Shown piece by piece: positions 1 through 6,180 of a stretch of 6,376 bases of DNA. A program made the position numbers and the translations under genes. A model generated the notes under the pieces. That model did no database searches. It was not told the DNA's origin and worked only from the letters and a program-made list of their open reading frames with translations. The DNA comes from an uncultured Bacteroidota bacterium (lineage in GTDB: Bacteria; Bacteroidota; Bacteroidia; Chitinophagales; S012-47), in assembly GCA_913062655.1 (NCBI GenBank), contig CAJXXO010000154.1, positions 1 through 6,376 on the forward strand, in the 5' to 3' direction. Within the stretch, counting starts at the first letter, position 1; each line of letters begins with the position of its first letter.

Positions 1-535
1 AGAGGCGTTGGCGGTGTTGCAAGGCAAAAAGAACCGCATCATTCTGAAGCGCAAGGCATTGGCATTGCCGAAGCGACAATTCAAGAGCCTGCTCAATGGT
101 GTGGTCGAACAGGATAAGGATGCCTCCATCGAAGGAGCGGAGCAGTTTGCGTATGTGACGGATAAGCGACCGACAACTGCAGAGGAGGCAGACCTGGTTT
201 TTGCCATGAAGGTCTGTAAACACCTGAAGTCGAACGCCATTGCCGTAGCCAAGGATAGGCAGTTGATAGGCATGGGGGCGGGGCAAACCAGCCGGGTGGA
301 CGCCCTACAACAGGCGGTGGCCAAAGCCCGTCATTTCGATTTTGACACCACCGGTGCCGTATTGGCTTCAGATGCCTTTTTTCCGTTTAAAGACAGTGTG
401 GAGTTGGCCCACCAAGCCGGCATAGCGGCCGTCATACAGCCCGGAGGCAGCAGGCGCGATCAGGAGTCGATCGACTATTGCAACGCAAATGGGCTGGCTA
501 TGGTAATGACGGGCGTTCGTCATTTCCGCCATTGA
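1..535 (+). CDS. purH: PurH, bifunctional AICAR transformylase / IMP cyclohydrolase (3' part, 5' end outside window)
   Basis: This cytoplasmic enzyme carries out the last two steps of IMP synthesis: formyl transfer from 10-formyl-THF to AICAR, then ring closure. Only the C-terminal ~177 residues are visible, of the roughly 510-530 usual for the family, and all belong to the transformylase domain. The frame is open from base 2, so the gene enters from the left; the TTG at 8 is an internal Leu codon and not a start. Family landmarks are KSNAIAVAKD, whose Asn (233-235) matches the conserved AICAR-site Asn; the following GMGAGQTSRVDA; ASDAFFPFKDSVE; AAVIQPGGSRRDQE; and the typical C-terminus TGVRHFRH just before TGA at 533-535. 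The reading frame is intact. It lies 63 bp upstream of mreB in the same direction, an arrangement I know from other Bacteroidota, so read-through into the shape operon is possible. Identification is essentially certain. Confidence 0.97.
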   Translation, partial: EALAVLQGKKNRIILKRKALALPKRQFKSLLNGVVEQDKDASIEGAEQFAYVTDKRPTTAEEADLVFAMKVCKHLKSNAIAVAKDRQLIGMGAGQTSRVDALQQAVAKARHFDFDTTGAVLASDAFFPFKDSVELAHQAGIAAVIQPGGSRRDQESIDYCNANGLAMVMTGVRHFRH

Positions 536-547
536 TGCATTTTTAAC

Positions 548-555
548 TAATTTAG
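548..555 (+). promoter_or_regulatory. Possible Bacteroidota-type -7 box upstream of mreB
   Basis: TAATTTAG matches five of the six fixed positions of the Bacteroidota -7 consensus TAnnTTTG. It lies in the 63-bp purH-mreB gap and would give a leader of about 35-40 nt. The -33 element is weak: TTTC at 523-526, inside the last codons of purH, has about the right spacing but lacks the final G. Such a promoter would let mreB be transcribed apart from purH. This is pattern matching on a short AT-rich stretch and could be chance. Confidence 0.28.
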
Positions 556-586
556 GTGGCTTCGTTGCCATCACCTTGTAAACGCC

Positions 587-593
587 AGGAAAG
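587..593 (+). promoter_or_regulatory. Ribosome binding site of mreB
   Basis: AGGAAAG lies 5 nt before the ATG at 599 and is a partial Shine-Dalgarno match. Upstream in the mreB frame there is no other ATG, GTG or TTG before the stop at 548-550, so the start at 599 is well fixed. Confidence 0.55.
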
Positions 594-598
594 CAATA

Positions 599-1624
599 AT
601 GGGATTATTTAGTTTCTTCAGCCAGGATATAGCCATTGACCTAGGAACGGCCAATACCCTGATTATATACAACGATAAAGTAGTTGTAGATGAGCCCTCC
701 ATTGTGGCCATCGATCGCAAATCCGATAAGGTAATTGCCGTGGGACGCAGGGCGATGCAAATGCACGAAAAGACGCACGAGAGTCTGAAGACCATCCGAC
801 CGTTGAAAGATGGGGTAATTGCTGACTTTCAGGCAGCCGAAGCGATGATTCGCGGCATGATCAAAATGATCAACCCGAAGAAAAAATTACTGAGCCCTTC
901 GTTGACCATGGTTATCTGCATCCCATCGGGTATTACTGAAGTGGAAAAACGCGCGGTATTCGACTCTGCCGAGCAGGCGGGTGCGAAAGAGCGTTACCTC
1001 ATTCACGAACCGATGGCCGCAGCACTGGGTATCGGCCTTGATGTGCAGGAACCGGTCGGGAATATGATCATCGACATTGGAGGGGGTACCACGGAGATTG
1101 CTGTTATCGCGCTATCGGGTATCGTTTGCGATCAGTCGATACGCGTAGCAGGCGATGAATTTACCACCGACATTATCAACTATATGCGCAGACAGCATAA
1201 TATGCTGATCGGTGAACGTACGGCAGAAATGATCAAGATAAACATCGGGTCGGCCTTGACGGAGTTGGACGATCCGCCCGAAGACTATCCGGTAAATGGA
1301 CGCGACCTGATGACCGGTATTCCCAAGCAGATTGTGGTCAGCTACTCGGAGATTGCCCATGCCCTGGATAAGTCCATTGCCAAGATTGAAGAGGCGATCC
1401 TGAAGGCGCTGGAGATCACGCCACCAGAAGTATCGGCTGACATTTATCGCACAGGCTTGTACCTAACCGGTGGAGGCGCTTTGCTCAGGGGCCTGGACAA
1501 GCGGATCGCGCAGAAGACGAAGTTGCCGGTGCATGTAGCTGACGATCCATTGCGGGCCGTGGTGCGCGGCACCGGTATTGCGCTTAAAAACCGCAAGAAG
1601 TACGAAGCATTGCTGATGTCCTGA
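599..1624 (+). CDS. mreB: MreB, actin-like rod-shape-determining protein
   Basis: MreB is an ATP-dependent bacterial actin. It forms membrane-bound antiparallel filaments that orient the elongation machinery and so set cell width and rod shape. The protein has 341 residues, close to the ~347 usual for the family. In order, it shows a short hydrophobic N-terminus (GLFSFFS, residues 2-8) suited to membrane binding; phosphate-1 loop DLGTANT (14-20); HEPMAAALG (136-144) with the conserved Glu near the gamma phosphate; phosphate-2 loop DIGGGTTEIAV (159-169); GERTAE (205-210); adenosine motif TGGGALLRGL (290-299); and GTGIAL near the C-terminus. All nucleotide-site motifs are intact. It is the first gene of the shape cluster, with mreC 24 bp downstream. 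Mbl and other MreB paralogues are very similar, but being next to mreC and mreD makes mreB the natural name. Confidence 0.98.
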   Translation: MGLFSFFSQDIAIDLGTANTLIIYNDKVVVDEPSIVAIDRKSDKVIAVGRRAMQMHEKTHESLKTIRPLKDGVIADFQAAEAMIRGMIKMINPKKKLLSPSLTMVICIPSGITEVEKRAVFDSAEQAGAKERYLIHEPMAAALGIGLDVQEPVGNMIIDIGGGTTEIAVIALSGIVCDQSIRVAGDEFTTDIINYMRRQHNMLIGERTAEMIKINIGSALTELDDPPEDYPVNGRDLMTGIPKQIVVSYSEIAHALDKSIAKIEEAILKALEITPPEVSADIYRTGLYLTGGGALLRGLDKRIAQKTKLPVHVADDPLRAVVRGTGIALKNRKKYEALLMS

Positions 1625-1648
1625 TTGGACGAAACACGCTAATATGGC

Positions 1649-2473
1649 ATGCGCAACTTAATCCGATTTCTCGTCCGGAACAATGCGTTTTTCCTCTTTC
1701 TGTTGCTGGAGGGACTAAGCCTGTGGCTCATACAGCGCCACCAAGCGTACCACCACATCAAAATTGTCAATAGCACCAATCAGATTACCGGAGGTATCCA
1801 GGAGACCTACCACGATATAACCGGTTACTTTGCCTTGAGGCGCATCAACGACAGTCTGCAACAGGAAATGGCACAGGCCCGGAGTGGACAATTGCCGCCT
1901 GCCTATGCGGCACAGCTCGTCAAGGTAGATACCGTGGTGGATACGATATACGAACAGCGCTATACCTATTGGCCGGTGAAGGTGATCGCCAGTACGGTGC
2001 ACCATGCAGATAACTATGCCATGCTCGATAGGGGGACAAAGGACAGTGTGCGCGAAGGTATGGGTGTAATCGGGCCGGCCGGTATTGTCGGTAAAGTGGT
2101 AGCCGCCAGTCCGCATTATGCTAAAGTGATGACCGTTTTGCATCGCGATTTCCGGGCTGCGGTGCAGCTAAAAAGGCAGGGGCTGCGGGGGGCATTGCGT
2201 TGGGCGCCCTTTTCACCTACCCAAGCCAAACTTGACTACATCGTAGAGCCGGCTGACCTGAAGCTGGGAGATACGATCATCACTTCGGGCGCCTCCACCT
2301 ACTTTCCCAAAGGTATAGTAGTAGGTACCATTGCCGACTTTTCGCTTACCCCCGGAGAAAACTTTTACGATATCACCGTTGATCTGGCTACTTCTTTTAG
2401 TTCAGTGCGGTATGGCTATGTGATCAAAGATCAATACCTGGCAGAAAAAGATACCTTGATGACCCTTGAGTAG
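1649..2473 (+). CDS. mreC: MreC, rod-shape-determining periplasmic scaffold
   Basis: MreC is a single-pass inner-membrane protein. Its periplasmic beta domain binds PBP2 and links the MreB filament to wall synthesis, with MreD. The protein has 274 residues, normal for Bacteroidota. It has a short basic cytoplasmic N-terminus, one membrane helix at about 13-29 (AFFLFLLLEGLSLWLIQ), a helical, possibly coiled-coil segment at about 60-80, and then the MreC beta domain. Landmarks of that domain are NYAMLDRGTKDSVREGMGV (122-140), the glycine-rich GPAGIVGKV (142-150) and GDTIITSGASTYFPKGIVVG (207-226). The ATG at 1649 is the first start after an in-frame TAA at 1640; no strong Shine-Dalgarno is seen before it. 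An out-of-frame ATG at 1644 opens only five codons. The 3' end overlaps mreD by 8 bp, which suggests translational coupling. Confidence 0.96.
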   Translation: MRNLIRFLVRNNAFFLFLLLEGLSLWLIQRHQAYHHIKIVNSTNQITGGIQETYHDITGYFALRRINDSLQQEMAQARSGQLPPAYAAQLVKVDTVVDTIYEQRYTYWPVKVIASTVHHADNYAMLDRGTKDSVREGMGVIGPAGIVGKVVAASPHYAKVMTVLHRDFRAAVQLKRQGLRGALRWAPFSPTQAKLDYIVEPADLKLGDTIITSGASTYFPKGIVVGTIADFSLTPGENFYDITVDLATSFSSVRYGYVIKDQYLAEKDTLMTLE

Positions 2474-2987
2474 TATTGTACAACATATCGCCCGCTTCAT
2501 CGGCTTGCTCTTTTTGCAGGTGCTCGTGCTCAATCAGATGACCATCTTGGGCTGGGCAACACCCCTGCTGTACCCGCTGTTTGTGCTCCTCTTGCCGATT
2601 GGGATGCCGCTGGGCTGGCAGTTGCTACTGGCCTTTGGTATGGGCGTGAGTGTAGATGCCTTTGCGCAAACGGGTGGTATGCATGCCTTGGCGCTGGTGT
2701 TCATGACCTTTTTACGACCGGCCATTTTGGGTGTCATCACTCCGAAAGAAGGCTATCAGCCGGATGACCAACCCACCATAGCCGGTTTGGGCTTGTCGTG
2801 GTTCCTTGTCTATGCCGGTTTGGGATTTTTTGTACATCATTTAGTGTTTTACCTGGTGGAGATTTTAAGCCTGGTCCACTGGCAACACATGCTCTTCCGC
2901 ACGGTGTTCAGTTGGGTCGCTTCTCTGCTGCTGGCCATTCTGGCCCTTTATGTCACCTATCCTAAAGCAGGTAAACGTACACTATGA
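2466..2987 (+). CDS. mreD: MreD, rod-shape-determining membrane protein
   Basis: MreD is a small polytopic inner-membrane protein that partners MreC and is needed for elongasome function. The product is 173 residues, typical in length and very hydrophobic, with about five predicted membrane segments (roughly 8-24, 33-52, 72-92, 106-130 and 146-163). The stretch VDAFAQTGGMHALALVF (63-79) followed by FLRP is characteristic of Bacteroidota MreD. The start is TTG at 2466. An in-frame TGA at 2460-2462 rules out anything further upstream, and the first ATG (residue 25) would remove most of the first helix, which family members have. It begins inside the last codons of mreC (8-bp overlap) and its stop overlaps the mrdA ATG (ATGA), so its translation is probably coupled on both sides. 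No clear Shine-Dalgarno precedes the TTG. Confidence 0.92.
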   Translation: MSSIVQHIARFIGLLFLQVLVLNQMTILGWATPLLYPLFVLLLPIGMPLGWQLLLAFGMGVSVDAFAQTGGMHALALVFMTFLRPAILGVITPKEGYQPDDQPTIAGLGLSWFLVYAGLGFFVHHLVFYLVEILSLVHWQHMLFRTVFSWVASLLLAILALYVTYPKAGKRTL

Positions 2988-4834
2988 CCGATTTTGAGCC
3001 GCGGAAATATGTCATCATGGGCGTGATGGTCCTGTTTGGCTTACTCTACATTGGGCGGCTTTTTATGTTGCAGGTAGTGGACGAGTCGCTCAAGACGCAA
3101 GCGAGCGATGTGGGGGAGCGGATCATCTTTCCGGCTCGTGGCCTCATCTACGACCGGAACGGTAAGCTGATCGTGGGCAATCAACCCATCTATGAGCTCC
3201 TGGTGGTACAGCAGCAAGTGGGGGAAATGGATACCACACGTTTTTGTGAATTGCTGGGTATCACCGATAGCCAGTTTACTGCACGGCTGCAGAAGCTGCG
3301 GAGTAACCCGGGCCTTTTTTCCCGCCTCAAACCGGAGCCTTTTCTCCAGCAGATACCATACGAGACCTTTGCCCAGTTTGAAGAGCACCGGCACGAATTC
3401 CCCGGGTTTTACCCGCAGGTTAAAATGGTGCGGTCTTATCCCTACGGAGTGGCTGCGCATGTAGTGGGCGATATTGGCGAAGTGAGCAAGCGAGAGCGGG
3501 AGCAAAGCAACTATTACTACGAACTGGGTGAGTATGTGGGGAAAAGTGGCCTGGAGAAACAGTACGAAGAGGTGCTGCGGGGTACCAAGGGTAAACAATA
3601 TTACCTGAAAGATAACATTGGTCGCTACCTGGGTCCTTTCCGCGATGGCGCCTTCGACACGGCTGCGGTGGCAGGTACCAACCTGACGACCACATTGGAT
3701 ATTGAATTGCAGCAGTATGGCGAGTGGCTGATGCAGAATAAACGGGGCAGCATAGTAGCGATAGAGCCGGCTACCGGAGAGATATTGGCGTTTATCAGCA
3801 GTCCGGCCTACGACCCCAATCTGCTGGTAGGCCGGGTGCGAGGCGAGAACTTCACCCAACTTCTACGGGATACAGTCAATAAACCGCTCGTCAATAGACC
3901 TTTGACAGCCTTATATCCGCCCGGGTCCACCTTCAAGCCATTGATGGGATTGATGGCCGTGCAGGAGGAGGCGATTCGGCTGGGTACCTCCTATCCTTGC
4001 CGGGGTGGGTACCTGCATGCCGGTGTTCGGGTAGGGTGCCACGCCCATGAGCCCATTGATGACCTGAACGAAGCCATTCAGCACTCTTGCAATGCCTATT
4101 TCTGTAATGCGCTCAAGCAATTTTTGGAGGCCGAACAATTTGAGAATGAAAGTGAGGGTATCGATAAGTGGGCCGATTACCTGGCGCAATTCAATCTGGG
4201 CCGGAAGACAGGCGTGGATCTGCCGGGCGAATACGGAGGCAATATTCCTGCGGCCAGCTATTTTGACAAGCTCTATGAAGGATGGCGGTGGAAAGCCATC
4301 ACTGTGATCAGTCTGTCCATCGGGCAAGGGGAGATCACTACTACACCCATTCAGATCGCCAACATGTATGCGGCCCTGGCCAATGAAGGCTACTACTACC
4401 GGCCCCACCTGGTGAAGTCCATCGCCCATGATACCTCACAATTGTTGCAACAATACCGGGAAAAGCAAACGATTGCGATCGACTCGGCTTACTTTCACTA
4501 TATCCTGGATGGTATGGAGCGGGTAGTCATCGATGGCACGGCCCGCCTGGCCCGCATTGATAGTGTTTCGGTTTGTGGTAAAACCGGTACGGCAGAAAAT
4601 CCGCATGGCGAAGATCACTCGTTGTTTTCGGCCTTTGCACCCAAAGAAAATCCGCAAATTGCCATAGCAGTAGTGGTGGAAAATTCCGGTTTTGGCGGTA
4701 CCTGGGCAGCACCCATCGCCTCCCTGATGATGGAGTTTTACCTGAAGCGCAAGATCAGTGATAGGCGGAAGTGGTTGGAGCAGCGTATGGTGCAGGCCGA
4801 TTTTATCCACGAACCGGAGGAGGTGGAAGGATGA
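2984..4834 (+). CDS. mrdA: PBP2 (MrdA), elongasome peptidoglycan D,D-transpeptidase
   Basis: This class B penicillin-binding protein cross-links peptidoglycan peptides during lateral wall growth. It works with RodA, and beta-lactams target its active-site Ser. The protein has 616 residues, the family's usual size. It shows one N-terminal membrane anchor (about 9-30) and the PBP dimerisation/pedestal domain with ARGLIYDRNG (51-60), VGDIGEVSKRE (161-171) and GKSGLEKQYE (186-195). The transpeptidase domain starts near 250. The catalytic triad motifs are all present: S315-T-F-K318 (Ser codon at 3926), S368-C-N370, and K533-T-G-T536. A Cys/His-rich stretch lies between the first two motifs (C339, H345, C352, H353, H355, C369, C374). 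The start ATG overlaps the mreD stop and the stop overlaps the rodA start, both as ATGA. FtsI/PBP3 would be the alternative, but pairing with rodA and mreCD argues for PBP2. Confidence 0.97.
   Translation: MTDFEPRKYVIMGVMVLFGLLYIGRLFMLQVVDESLKTQASDVGERIIFPARGLIYDRNGKLIVGNQPIYELLVVQQQVGEMDTTRFCELLGITDSQFTARLQKLRSNPGLFSRLKPEPFLQQIPYETFAQFEEHRHEFPGFYPQVKMVRSYPYGVAAHVVGDIGEVSKREREQSNYYYELGEYVGKSGLEKQYEEVLRGTKGKQYYLKDNIGRYLGPFRDGAFDTAAVAGTNLTTTLDIELQQYGEWLMQNKRGSIVAIEPATGEILAFISSPAYDPNLLVGRVRGENFTQLLRDTVNKPLVNRPLTALYPPGSTFKPLMGLMAVQEEAIRLGTSYPCRGGYLHAGVRVGCHAHEPIDDLNEAIQHSCNAYFCNALKQFLEAEQFENESEGIDKWADYLAQFNLGRKTGVDLPGEYGGNIPAASYFDKLYEGWRWKAITVISLSIGQGEITTTPIQIANMYAALANEGYYYRPHLVKSIAHDTSQLLQQYREKQTIAIDSAYFHYILDGMERVVIDGTARLARIDSVSVCGKTGTAENPHGEDHSLFSAFAPKENPQIAIAVVVENSGFGGTWAAPIASLMMEFYLKRKISDRRKWLEQRMVQADFIHEPEEVEG
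4818..4824 (+). promoter_or_regulatory. Strong Shine-Dalgarno of rodA
   Basis: AGGAGGT, within the longer purine run GGAGGAGGTGGAAGG (4816-4830), sits 6 nt before the ATG at 4831. This near-perfect anti-SD match lies inside the last codons of mrdA (encoding EEVEG). It decides the rodA start in favour of 4831 over an in-frame GTG at 4771. It is clearly stronger than any other ribosome binding site in the window. Confidence 0.8.
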
Positions 4835-6105
4835 GCCTGCGGGAGAATAAATCGGAAAGCCTGGATTGGCTAACCATTTTCATGTTTGGTTGCCTGGCCC
4901 TTTTTGGCTGGCTGATGATCATTGCCGTTGACTTTCGCGAAGACACTTTTTCTCTGTTCGACTTTGGCAGTCAGCACGGAAAGCAACTGATCTGGATTGG
5001 CTCCTCGGTGGTGATCGCTACGCTTATTTTACTGCTGGACTACCGCTTTATTACCACCCTTGCTTATCCGTATTATGCCGTCATGCTGCTGCTGTTGGCC
5101 GCCACCCTGGTGCTGGCCCCCGAAGTGAAGGGGGCAAGGTCGTGGTTTATGATTGGGCCGTTTACTTTTCAACCCTCAGAATTGGCGAAGGCCGCTACCG
5201 CATTGGCGATGGCCAAGTACATCACCAGTGCCAGCACATCGATGCGGCAGTTTCGGACTCGTGTTGTCTCGCTCATGCTGCTGGTCGTTCCAGCGGGGTT
5301 AATCATTTTGCAGGGCGATACCGGTTCGGCCATCGTTTTTCTGGGGCTGATCATTGTGTTGTTTCGTGAAGGCTTCCCGGTTACCCTGCCGCTGATAGGT
5401 ATGTACACAGCAGCCCTCTTTCTACTGACCGTGAAGTACGGCCCCGTAGTGATTATCATCGGATTGGCCGTTGTCTTTTTGGCTTTGGTGGGGCTGATGG
5501 CACGCAACTGGAAGCACAATCGTACACGGGTACTGGCGGTGACTACCATCTTTCTGGCCAGTGTCTCCTTCAGCTATTTTGTGGTGGATTATGTGTTTAA
5601 TGATGTACTGAAACCCCACCATCAAACGCGCCTCAATGTGTTGTTGGGCAAGGAGTATAGTGCCGGGGCCGATTACAACGTACTGCAATCTAAAATCGCC
5701 ATCGGTTCCGGAGGATGGGTCGGTAAAGGGTACCTGGAAGGCACGCTCACCAAGGGCGATTTTGTGCCCGAGCAGAGCACCGACTTTATATTCTCCACCG
5801 TTGGGGAGGAACTGGGGTTCGTAGGTTCGGCTTTTCTGGTCACTTTCTTCGTCCTCTTTTTGTTGCGTATTCTTTTCATTGCTGAGCGACAACGGTCCCA
5901 TTTTACGCGGGTGTATGGCTATGGCGTGGCCTCCATTCTCTTTGTCCACTTTGCGGTAAACATTGGTATGGCCATAGGTATGCTGCCTGTAGTAGGTATT
6001 CCCCTGCCATTTATCAGCTATGGCGGATCCTCCTTGTGGGGGTTTACCATTCTCATTTTCCTGTTACTCAAGCTGGATGCCAACCGCAAGTTGGTATTGC
6101 GCTAG
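4831..6105 (+). CDS. rodA: RodA, SEDS-family peptidoglycan glycosyltransferase
   Basis: RodA is a polytopic membrane enzyme that polymerises lipid II into glycan strands during elongation, paired with PBP2. The protein has 424 residues from ATG 4831 (MSLRENKSES). The longer in-frame GTG start at 4771 would add 20 residues that lie wholly within mrdA and lack an RBS. Landmarks are KGARSWF (100-106), FQPSELAK (113-120), QGDTGSA (161-167), QSKIAIGSGGWVGKG (286-300), and FVPEQSTDFIF (311-321), whose Asp318 matches the essential Asp262 of E. coli RodA. Towards the C-terminus are VNIGMAIGMLPVVGIPLPFISYGGSS in two blocks (376-401). About 12 membrane helices are suggested rather than the usual 10; the extra pair lies near 203-255. 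It is the last gene of the ATGA-linked cluster. FtsW is the close relative, but the mrdA partner and mre context support RodA. Confidence 0.96.
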   Translation: MSLRENKSESLDWLTIFMFGCLALFGWLMIIAVDFREDTFSLFDFGSQHGKQLIWIGSSVVIATLILLLDYRFITTLAYPYYAVMLLLLAATLVLAPEVKGARSWFMIGPFTFQPSELAKAATALAMAKYITSASTSMRQFRTRVVSLMLLVVPAGLIILQGDTGSAIVFLGLIIVLFREGFPVTLPLIGMYTAALFLLTVKYGPVVIIIGLAVVFLALVGLMARNWKHNRTRVLAVTTIFLASVSFSYFVVDYVFNDVLKPHHQTRLNVLLGKEYSAGADYNVLQSKIAIGSGGWVGKGYLEGTLTKGDFVPEQSTDFIFSTVGEELGFVGSAFLVTFFVLFLLRILFIAERQRSHFTRVYGYGVASILFVHFAVNIGMAIGMLPVVGIPLPFISYGGSSLWGFTILIFLLLKLDANRKLVLR

Positions 6106-6150
6106 TGAATTCACCGGCAGAAACTGTATAGAGGCCACGGGCAATCACTA
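6103..6150 (+). repeat. Imperfect inverted repeat between rodA and aspS
   Basis: TAGTGA at the rodA stop (6103-6108) is the exact inverse complement of TCACTA at 6145-6150. Allowing one bulged A extends this by two pairs (TT 6110-6111 with AA 6143-6144). Inner CCG/CGG pairs (6114-6116 with 6137-6139) could lengthen the stem. A separate 10-bp perfect palindrome, GTGAATTCAC, lies at 6105-6114. There is no T-run after the 3' arm, so this is not a convincing intrinsic terminator. Its right arm runs into the proposed aspS -7 box. Function is unknown and the pairing may be chance. Confidence 0.3.
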
Positions 6151-6156
6151 ACTTTA
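6149..6156 (+). promoter_or_regulatory. Probable -7 box of the aspS promoter
   Basis: TAACTTTA matches the Bacteroidota -7 consensus TAnnTTTG except for the last base. It lies 24 bp before the aspS ATG and would leave a short A-rich leader (ACACAAAACCAAGACAC) with no Shine-Dalgarno, as is common in this phylum. A -33 TTTG is not clear; CTGTA at 6124-6128 is at roughly the expected distance. A separate promoter fits the functional break between rodA and aspS. Confidence 0.45.
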
Positions 6157-6180
6157 CCGCTCAACACAAAACCAAGACAC

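Noticed and set aside
555..575. Possible hairpin GGTGGC-TTCGTT-GCCATCACC after purH as a terminator
   Set aside because: The pairing needs a three-base bulge (4 + 2 pairs) and no T-run follows, so it does not support an intrinsic terminator.
1644..1661. Five-codon ORF (ATG 1644 to TAA) overlapping the mreC start
   Set aside because: Too short to be credible as a leader peptide and without an RBS; probably a chance ATG.
1715..2143. Open frame of 142 codons on the minus strand, antisense to mreC
   Set aside because: Fully inside mreC; His-rich, low-complexity translation with no family resemblance. Treated as a shadow.
3041..3859. Open frame of 272 codons on the minus strand, antisense to mrdA
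   Set aside because: It lies wholly within a clearly coding gene on the other strand. The product has no recognisable domain and has the composition of a reverse-frame shadow.
1085..5734. GGTACC occurs eight times (1085, 2324, 3581, 3674, 3983, 4008, 4697, 5729), above the one or two expected by chance
   Set aside because: All copies lie in coding sequence, where GGT, ACC and TAC are common codons; the similar ACCGGT is also frequent. Codon preference explains it without a signal function.
5782..5784. Suspected loss of the RodA catalytic Asp, because the DPESDP segment is absent
   Set aside because: Counting along the E. coli RodA sequence from memory puts the essential Asp262 in the TDFIF motif, which is intact here as Asp318.
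5422..5949. Open frame of 175 codons on the minus strand, antisense to rodA
   Set aside because: Covers conserved SEDS motifs on the plus strand. The antisense product is hydrophilic and unlike any family I recognise.
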